Source of the DNA: Paludibacter sp.
Lineage (GTDB): Bacteria; Bacteroidota; Bacteroidia; Bacteroidales; Paludibacteraceae
Reading direction: 5' to 3'
Length of the DNA: 36,419 nucleotides
Assembly (NCBI GenBank): GCA_010365115.1
Contig: JAAFGX010000039.1
Location: 1-36,419, forward strand
Shown piece after piece: positions 31,514-36,419 of the stretch. Made by a program: the position numbers and the translations under genes. Positions within the stretch are counted from its first letter, which is position 1. Every line of letters begins with the position of its first letter. Under the pieces are notes generated by a model that saw nothing but the letters and a program-made list of their open reading frames with translations, did not search any database and was not told the DNA's origin.

Positions 31514-33265
31514 TTATTCGTGAGCACCCATTTTCAGCATGCTAACCTCACGTTCGCTGAGAAAACGATATTTTCCACGAGTTAAGTTCTTTTTTGTCAG
31601 TCCGGCAAAGTAAACTCTATCCAAACGAATAATTTTATAACCTAATTTTTCGAAAACACGACGAACAACCCTGTTTTGACCCGAGTGAATTTCAATACCC
31701 ACTTGTTTTAAATCACCTTCTTTTACAAATTCCAATGCGTCAGCTGCGATTTTTGTGTCATCCAATTCCACGCCTGCCATTATTGTATTGAAATCAGCTT
31801 CTTCCAAAGCTTTATCCAATGTTACATGGTAGATTTTTTTCTTATCATATTTTGGATGAGTCAGTTTTGAAGCAAGGTCACCATCATTGGTAAGGAGTAG
31901 AACACCGGTAGTATTTCTGTCTAAGCGTCCAACCGGATAAATGCGTTCACTGCAAGCATTTTTTACTAAATCTAATACTGTTAAACGATCATGAGTATCT
32001 TCCGAAGTAGTTACACAGTCTTTTGGTTTGTTAAGAAGTAAATATACCTTGCGTTCTGATTGAACAGTTTGATCGTGGAACTTAACTTTATCAGTCAGCA
32101 ATACTTTTACTCCCATTTCTGTTACAATTTCTCCATTAACAGAAATCACACCGGCCTGAATATATTCATCCGCTTCTCTACGTGAACATATCCCTGCATT
32201 GGCAAGAAATTTATTCAAACGAAGTGGTTTGGTAAGGTCAACAATTGTTTTTTTGAATTCTAATTGTTTTTTATTGCTGTATTTCGAATTCGGATCGTAA
32301 TTGTCATCGGTTCTGCGTGTAGGTTTGCGGAAAGTTACTCCATCTTTTTTGTTGTCAAAGCGGGTTTCTGTAAATTCGGATTTACGGGGTTCGCTTGGCT
32401 TTGAAAAACTCAGTTTGCCATCGCGTGGTTCATCATCGTTGCTTTGAGAACTTCTTCCATATGTTTTCTCCCCATTGCTGTCAAATCTATCTTCCCATGG
32501 TTTCGATTCACCAGTTGATGGTTTTCCTTCTCTTTTTTCCCATGGTTTTTTATCGCCAAATGAAGGACGACTATCTCTGTTTTCGTAAGGTTTACGATCA
32601 CCGTATGCAGGTTTGCTGTCGCGGCTTTCCCATGGTTTTTTTGGAGCAAACGAAGGACGTCCTTCTTTGCTGTCGTATGGTTTACGATCACCAAATGCTG
32701 GTCTATCACCTTTGCTTTCGTATGGTTTACGATCGCCGTATGCTGGTTTATCACCTCGATTTTCCCAAGGTTTTTTGTCACCATAAGCTGGTTTGTCACC
32801 TCGGTTTTCCCAAGGTTTTTTGTCGCCATAAGCTGGTTTATCGCCTCGGTTTTCGTAAGGCTTGCGTTCACCATATGCCGGTTTATCACCTCTGCTTTCG
32901 AACGATTTTTTTGGAGAAAATGTAGGTCTGCCTTCATTATTATCAAATGGCTTTCTGTCGCCATAAGATGAACCACGGCTTTCAAATGATTTTTTTTCGC
33001 CGAATGAAGGGCGGTTGTCACGACTATCGTATGGTTTTCTGTCGCCATATGATGGGCGACTGTCATCTTTTCTTTTGTAATCTGAACTGTCTGATTGACG
33101 ATTATCGTCGCGAGACGATTTTCCTGTTCCTGATTTTGCAGCTCCTCTGGAACCTTTCAATATCGATTTTACATCGCGTTTCTCAAACGATTTACCATCA
33201 CGGCCGGCACCCGAATTCGATTTTGAGCTCGAACTTCCATGCCATTTTTCATTGTTTGTTTTCAT
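31514..33265 (-). CDS. Pseudouridine synthase (RluB/RsuA family) with long repetitive N-terminal region
   Basis: A 583-residue protein. The C-terminal part is a complete RsuA/RluB-type synthase: an S4 RNA-binding domain (about 346-395) and a catalytic domain with GRLDRNTTGVLLLTNDG (446-462, catalytic Asp449), converting uridine to pseudouridine in 23S or 16S rRNA. Residues 1-340 are low-complexity and very hydrophilic; residues 66-257 hold 13 tandem units of about 15 residues (RGDKPAYGDKKPWEN type). No signal peptide. The extension is probably disordered and RNA-binding. Length is roughly double the ~240 residues of E. coli RluB. A near-consensus -7 element (GACCTTTG) lies at about 33293-33300 on the minus strand. 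Confidence 0.93.
   Translation of the reverse strand: MKTNNEKWHGSSSSKSNSGAGRDGKSFEKRDVKSILKGSRGAAKSGTGKSSRDDNRQSDSSDYKRKDDSRPSYGDRKPYDSRDNRPSFGEKKSFESRGSSYGDRKPFDNNEGRPTFSPKKSFESRGDKPAYGERKPYENRGDKPAYGDKKPWENRGDKPAYGDKKPWENRGDKPAYGDRKPYESKGDRPAFGDRKPYDSKEGRPSFAPKKPWESRDSKPAYGDRKPYENRDSRPSFGDKKPWEKREGKPSTGESKPWEDRFDSNGEKTYGRSSQSNDDEPRDGKLSFSKPSEPRKSEFTETRFDNKKDGVTFRKPTRRTDDNYDPNSKYSNKKQLEFKKTIVDLTKPLRLNKFLANAGICSRREADEYIQAGVISVNGEIVTEMGVKVLLTDKVKFHDQTVQSERKVYLLLNKPKDCVTTSEDTHDRLTVLDLVKNACSERIYPVGRLDRNTTGVLLLTNDGDLASKLTHPKYDKKKIYHVTLDKALEEADFNTIMAGVELDDTKIAADALEFVKEGDLKQVGIEIHSGQNRVVRRVFEKLGYKIIRLDRVYFAGLTKKNLTRGKYRFLSEREVSMLKMGAHE
32495..33070 (-). repeat. 45-bp in-frame tandem repeat in the pseudouridine synthase gene
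   Basis: Thirteen units encode G-D-x-P-A/S-Y/F-G-D-x-K-P-Y/W plus a charged spacer. Units 6 and 7 are identical in protein sequence. The period is a multiple of three, so long shadow ORFs appear in the other frames on both strands, none of which is coding. Confidence 0.9.
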
Positions 33266-33611
33266 TCAATAATTTATAATTATATTTGGGGTGCAAAGGT
33301 CGTAAAAATTCCTGAATAAATAGCACATTTTTAGCTTTAAAGGAAGTTATTCACTAAAATTAGATTTCAGTTTTCAATTAGATCAGCCCAATTATATAAA
33401 TTTAATCTTAATCTTCATTTATGCAATAGTTTAAACAAACGTTTGCACACGATAAAAGTATTCTTTTTACTCAAGTGTAATGTTCTAATCAATAGAATGT
33501 GACTAACTCTGTAAAACTGTATAATCATTAAATTAAATCAAATCTCAATCTTTCGGTAGACGATTGATTGGCATTTTTTGTTATTATCAAATTCTAATTA
33601 TTTTACAAAAG
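33266..33611. other. Gene-free region between the pseudouridine synthase and RibD/DHFR-like genes
   Basis: A divergent 346-base gap with high AT content. It contains a 10-base palindrome CAAACGTTTG at 33436-33445, extended on one side by GCACAC, which resembles a LacI-family operator centre. No exact TAnnTTTG element was seen on the plus strand and no coding region is apparent. Confidence 0.45.
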
Positions 33612-34148
33612 ATGAATTCAAGCCAGAAAGTAATACTTTACATTGCGATGAGCGTAGATGGTTACATTGCATCTCCTGATGATAATATTGATTTTTTATC
33701 TACAATGGAAGAAGAAGGTCAGGATTATGGTTATTCTGATTTTATTAATACCGTAGATTGTGTAATTATTGGTCGAAAAACCTATGACATTGTACTTTCG
33801 TTTGGAATTGGCTTTCCTCATGCAGATAAAGATACTTTTATTATAACACACACTTCACGACCGTCAATTGGTTCGGTGAAATTCTATAATGGTGACTTGA
33901 AAGTGCTTATAGATGAGTTGAAAAACAAACACGGAAAGAACATTTTTGTTGATGGTGGTGCCGAAATAGTTAACGAACTGTTGAGAAATGATTTGATTGA
34001 TGAATTTTATATCTCAATAATTCCGGTTTTGTTGGGTGATGGTATTTCTCTTTTTAAGAACGGGCGACCCGAACTGAAATTGAAACTTGTCAACTCAACT
34101 TCATTTAAGAAAGGATTAGTGCAATTACACTTCAGAAAAGATAGATAA
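33612..34148 (+). CDS. Dihydrofolate reductase family protein (RibD C-terminal-like)
   Basis: A 178-residue protein of the RibD_C/DHFR-like family. LYIAMSVDGYIASPDDNIDFL opens the fold; CVIIGRKTYD and ITHTSRPS follow, then KNIFVDGGAEIVNELLRNDLIDEFYIS near the NADPH site and IPVLLGDGISLF at the end. It probably reduces a pterin or riboflavin-pathway-type substrate, though most relatives are uncharacterised. The ATG at 33612 gives the standard N-terminus; a TTG at 33564 would add 16 unusual residues. It stands alone, convergent with the YugP-like gene. Confidence 0.9.
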   Translation: MNSSQKVILYIAMSVDGYIASPDDNIDFLSTMEEEGQDYGYSDFINTVDCVIIGRKTYDIVLSFGIGFPHADKDTFIITHTSRPSIGSVKFYNGDLKVLIDELKNKHGKNIFVDGGAEIVNELLRNDLIDEFYISIIPVLLGDGISLFKNGRPELKLKLVNSTSFKKGLVQLHFRKDR

Positions 34149-34176
34149 ACGAATGCAAATAAACTTGCGATTGCCA

Positions 34177-34222
34177 TAAAAAAAAGATTGTCAACATTTT
34201 TAAAATGCGACAACCTCTTTTC
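34177..34222. terminator. Weak bidirectional terminator-like hairpin
   Basis: AAAAAAAGATTGTC pairs imperfectly with GACAACCTCTTTT (one A-C mismatch and a bulge). It lies between the convergent reductase and metallopeptidase genes. Its strength is uncertain. Confidence 0.5.
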
Positions 34223-34239
34223 CTATATCTTTTTGAGAT

Positions 34240-34923
34240 TTACCTTCTGCTTCCGCCTAAATAAATTAAAATATAATAGACCAAAGTCGCTAAAGAACCC
34301 AGTGCGGCTACAACATAAGTATAAGCAGCTGTTTTCAAGGCATCTTTAGCTTGATCGTGTGTTTCGTAATTTGTAATTCCAGCAGTATTCAACCAGGCCA
34401 ATGCGCGCGAACTAGCATTAATTTCTACCGGCAAAGTTATAAAGCTAAATAAAGTTGTCATGGCAAACAGAACTATTCCAGCTAGCAGCAATTGCGGGAA
34501 AGAATTCACGAAGATAATACCTGCAAGAAGCACCCATTGCATCCAGCTAGAAGCAAAACTCACCACCGGAACTAGTTTAGATCTTAATGTAAGCGGTGCA
34601 TAGGCAAAAGCATGTTGAACAGCGTGCCCGCATTCGTGAGCGGCAATGGCTGCTGCTGCAACACTGCTCGACCCAAACACATTTTCGCTCAGGTTTACCG
34701 TTTTTGTTAACGGGTTGTAATGGTCGGTTAAATGACCATTTGTAGAAATAACTTTTACGTCAAAAATGCCACTGTCGCGCAACATTTTCTCAGCCACATC
34801 TTTTCCTGTCATTCCACGTGGAATAGGGATTTTTGAATAACGAGTGAATTTTGATTTTAAATTATTAGAAATCAACCAGCTTATCAAAGCGAAAATTCCG
34901 AAAATAACATATCCTATTAACAT
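34240..34923 (-). CDS. Zinc metallopeptidase, YugP family
   Basis: A 227-residue membrane protein. A membrane helix at the N-terminus (3-20) is followed by a cytoplasmic-facing or membrane-edge domain with the zinc motif HECGH (96-100) and AVQHAFAYAPL after it, then three or four more hydrophobic segments (about 115-145, 150-170, 205-222). This matches the DUF1385/YugP-type (neutral zinc metallopeptidase) family; the substrate is unknown. The start ATG at 34923 fits the family's MLI-G-Y start. The -7 element TACATTTG lies about 96 bases upstream on the minus strand (35026-35019). Confidence 0.88.
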   Translation of the reverse strand: MLIGYVIFGIFALISWLISNNLKSKFTRYSKIPIPRGMTGKDVAEKMLRDSGIFDVKVISTNGHLTDHYNPLTKTVNLSENVFGSSSVAAAAIAAHECGHAVQHAFAYAPLTLRSKLVPVVSFASSWMQWVLLAGIIFVNSFPQLLLAGIVLFAMTTLFSFITLPVEINASSRALAWLNTAGITNYETHDQAKDALKTAAYTYVVAALGSLATLVYYILIYLGGSRR

Positions 34924-35018
34924 ATATTTTTTTTTAAATTGTTTGTTTTATTTTTTCAACAAATTCCTTGCCAATTGACAAAATGTCAGTAGTAAATAAC
35001 TGGAGGATTTTTGCGTTA

Positions 35019-35026
35019 CAAATGTA
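35019..35026 (-). promoter_or_regulatory. TAnnTTTG element of the metallopeptidase gene
   Basis: The minus strand reads TACATTTG about 96 bases before the start codon. Confidence 0.45.
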
Positions 35027-35116
35027 CAGTGAATCAAGCATTAAAGCAATTCATTTTTAAAATTTTCAGCATAAGTTATATTCTATTAAGCTTAAGCCTT
35101 AACTTTCAAAGGCAAT

Positions 35117-35992
35117 TTACAATCCAACTGATGTTGGGAAAATCGGAGAAGGCTTTTCAAGGTAGTTCTTTAAATATTTTTGCACCGTTTTGTTTAGCTT
35201 TTGTGCTACCTCCATATCATAGCTTTGTGGTGTAGTTTTCTTTATCTGCTCGTCTGCATAATACTCTCCTGAAATAAGGCTGTTTTTGGTTGAATCCATT
35301 AAATAAATTAAAGTTTTGGCGCCTTTTTTAGTAGACACACCCATTAAAAGAAAGATAAGTTTTGAAATCCAGCCGGCACTTCTGCCCAATTCAGTTCTTA
35401 CCATTCCTGGATGTTGGCTGTAAATTTCAATATTGTATTCCTTTAATCTACCCGAAAGTAAACGGCAACATAAAATTACGCCCAACTTTGATTGCCGATA
35501 AGTTCTGTAGCTAGAAAAATTATTTTTAAACTCTAAATTATTAAACATGATTTCGCCCTGGTGTAATCCAGATGCCGTAAATATTATTTTGGGTTCGGTT
35601 GATTTTAAAAGTAAATCAAATAATAGATGACAAATTAATAATGGCGACAACAGATTAACCTGAAATGTTTCCTCAATCCCATCTTTTGATAGGTTAGGTT
35701 TGAAACTCATGATTCCAGCATTGTTTATTATCATATCAATGCTGTCATATTTTGTTTTAAATTCATTGCATGCTGATACAACAGATGCGAACGAACTCAG
35801 GTCGCCTACCAGTATTTCAATTTTTCCAAGTCCATTTGGATAGTTGGATGCATAAAAATTCACAAGCTCCTTGCCTTTCTCCTTGTTTCGGGCAAAGACA
35901 ATGAGCGTTGCTCCACTGTTAGCTGCATGAAGTGCTGCCACTTTGCCTAACCCAGAAGTTGCACCGGTCATAAAGATTACTTTGTTTTTCAT
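35117..35992 (-). CDS. Short-chain dehydrogenase/reductase (retinol dehydrogenase-like)
   Basis: A 291-residue classical SDR. TGATSGLGKVAA (9-20) binds NAD(P), NNAG (90-93) follows, and the catalytic Ser141, Tyr165 and Lys169 sit in ASG and YRQSK. The C-terminal part is long, as in the retinol-dehydrogenase-like branch that includes membrane-associated enzymes. The substrate is unknown. The gene is alone between two gene-free gaps. The -7 element TATATTTG lies at 36086-36079 on the minus strand, about 87 bases upstream. Confidence 0.9.
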   Translation of the reverse strand: MKNKVIFMTGATSGLGKVAALHAANSGATLIVFARNKEKGKELVNFYASNYPNGLGKIEILVGDLSSFASVVSACNEFKTKYDSIDMIINNAGIMSFKPNLSKDGIEETFQVNLLSPLLICHLLFDLLLKSTEPKIIFTASGLHQGEIMFNNLEFKNNFSSYRTYRQSKLGVILCCRLLSGRLKEYNIEIYSQHPGMVRTELGRSAGWISKLIFLLMGVSTKKGAKTLIYLMDSTKNSLISGEYYADEQIKKTTPQSYDMEVAQKLNKTVQKYLKNYLEKPSPIFPTSVGL

Positions 35993-36318
35993 GAGTAATT
36001 TTTGTCAATTAAAATTGTAATTAGGTGCCAATATAAGAAAAAGAATTATTCATAGGTAATGCCCTTTTTCTTACAGCACAAATATATTAATTTGTTTTTT
36101 TTCAAAATCAAAAATTTTTATTGTTTAAAAAAACATGATTATTGAATTATTTGAATTTTTTAGAATACAATTTGTTCAATAATATATTAATGAAATATTG
36201 TGGTTATTTGTTCATTCATTTATTAGTGGGAAATGAATTTAAACTGGTTGAATGTTTTTATTATTTCTTTGTATCGGCATTAAAACTCAATAAATTTGAA
36301 CTGAAATAATAATGCATT
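35993..36318. other. Gene-free region upstream of the SDR gene
   Basis: Very AT-rich, with long T and A runs and no coding region. It holds the SDR promoter element TATATTTG (minus strand, 36086-36079) and ends at the dispersed repeat. Confidence 0.5.
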
Positions 36319-36419
36319 TGGTATAATACCGATTGCACAAACAATATAGTCCAATGTCGACTATGTCTAATTGTACTATTTGTTTGAAAGCCTTCCGCAG
36401 GCGGAATTTGCAATCGGCA
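36319..36419. repeat. Dispersed palindromic element, compact copy (runs off window)
   Basis: It begins TGGTATAATACCGATTGCA and reaches TGCAATCGGCA at the window end, so its ends are inverted repeats. The core shares GTCCAATGTCGAC, GTCTAAT, TTGTACT and GCCTTCCGCA with the copy at 18562. It contains a TTCCGC-AG-GCGGAA hairpin. No ORF is inside; the right edge is cut. Confidence 0.75.

Noticed and set aside
32395..32925. 176-residue plus-strand ORF in the same repeats
   Set aside because: Antisense shadow of the repeat, rich in Val, Phe, Cys and His from complementary codons, with no start context or family.
32410..33066. 218-residue minus-strand ORF within the repeat region
   Set aside because: It is the same 45-bp repeat read in another frame of the pseudouridine synthase gene. 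Periodic DNA keeps all frames open, and the protein has no recognisable family.

Overview
The window comes from an AT-rich chromosome of a Bacteroidota bacterium, most likely Bacteroidales or a close relative. The evidence is gldE/gldD, a secreted protein with a type IX secretion (T9SS) C-terminal sorting domain, an HU-CCDC81/SPOR protein, a bacterial GGGP-type synthase, an S16 protein with a long charged tail, weak Shine-Dalgarno signals and many TAnnTTTG promoter elements. No rRNA, tRNA, CRISPR array, transposase or phage gene was seen. Most genes are housekeeping or conserved accessory genes.

Layout. Bases 1-3.4 kb (minus strand): a polysaccharide flippase coupled to a thiamine-binding-like protein, then rpsP and an HU/SPOR envelope protein. 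3.5-6.6 kb (plus): rfbB, a secreted EEP-family phosphohydrolase and a LutA-like CCG protein. 6.7-8.3 kb: a universal stress protein (minus) and a small membrane protein (plus). 8.6-12.0 kb (plus): gldE, gldD, a phosphopantetheinyl transferase and a GGGP synthase, tightly packed. 12.0-18.0 kb (minus): a HAD phosphatase, hisD, hisC, an inositol-monophosphatase-family enzyme, an Fe-S protein and an MFS transporter. 18.2-20.7 kb: ridA (plus) faces fmt and nadK (minus) across a patch of palindromic repeats. 21.1-24.5 kb (plus): pdxJ, exbB, exbD, a TonB/TolA-like protein and a DJ-1 protein. 24.7-29.6 kb (plus): a small unknown basic protein, a LamG T9SS cargo protein flanked by 45-bp direct repeats, and a large outer-membrane barrel. 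29.7-36.0 kb: a single-pass sensor-like protein, a TIGR01777 epimerase, a pseudouridine synthase with a 13-unit disordered repeat, a RibD/DHFR-like reductase (plus), a YugP-like metallopeptidase and an SDR.

How the genes work together. The ExbB-ExbD-TonB set can energise outer-membrane receptors. The 933-residue barrel is a candidate outer-membrane partner. GldD/GldE and the T9SS cargo protein point to a type IX secretion or gliding apparatus encoded elsewhere. The flippase, rfbB and the GGGP synthase contribute to envelope polysaccharide and lipid.

The most unusual content is in the spacers. (1) Four short tandem arrays (three of 7 bp, one of 8 bp) begin exactly at, or inside, the stop codon of a gene that is followed by a co-directional gene: HU/SPOR to rpsP, hisD to hisC, nadK to fmt, exbB to exbD. 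A 9-bp array precedes rfbB. (2) A dispersed element with terminal inverted repeats occurs twice, once compact and once enlarged by hairpin modules. The larger copy touches the ridA stop codon, and a different repeat next to it encodes the last ten residues of Fmt. (3) A 45-bp direct repeat lies upstream of both the T9SS cargo gene and the outer-membrane barrel gene and brackets a 1.35-kb segment that carries a coding-like remnant. I see no complete undescribed multi-gene system. The stop-codon-anchored arrays and the small orphan protein at 24740 are the best candidates for something not yet described.
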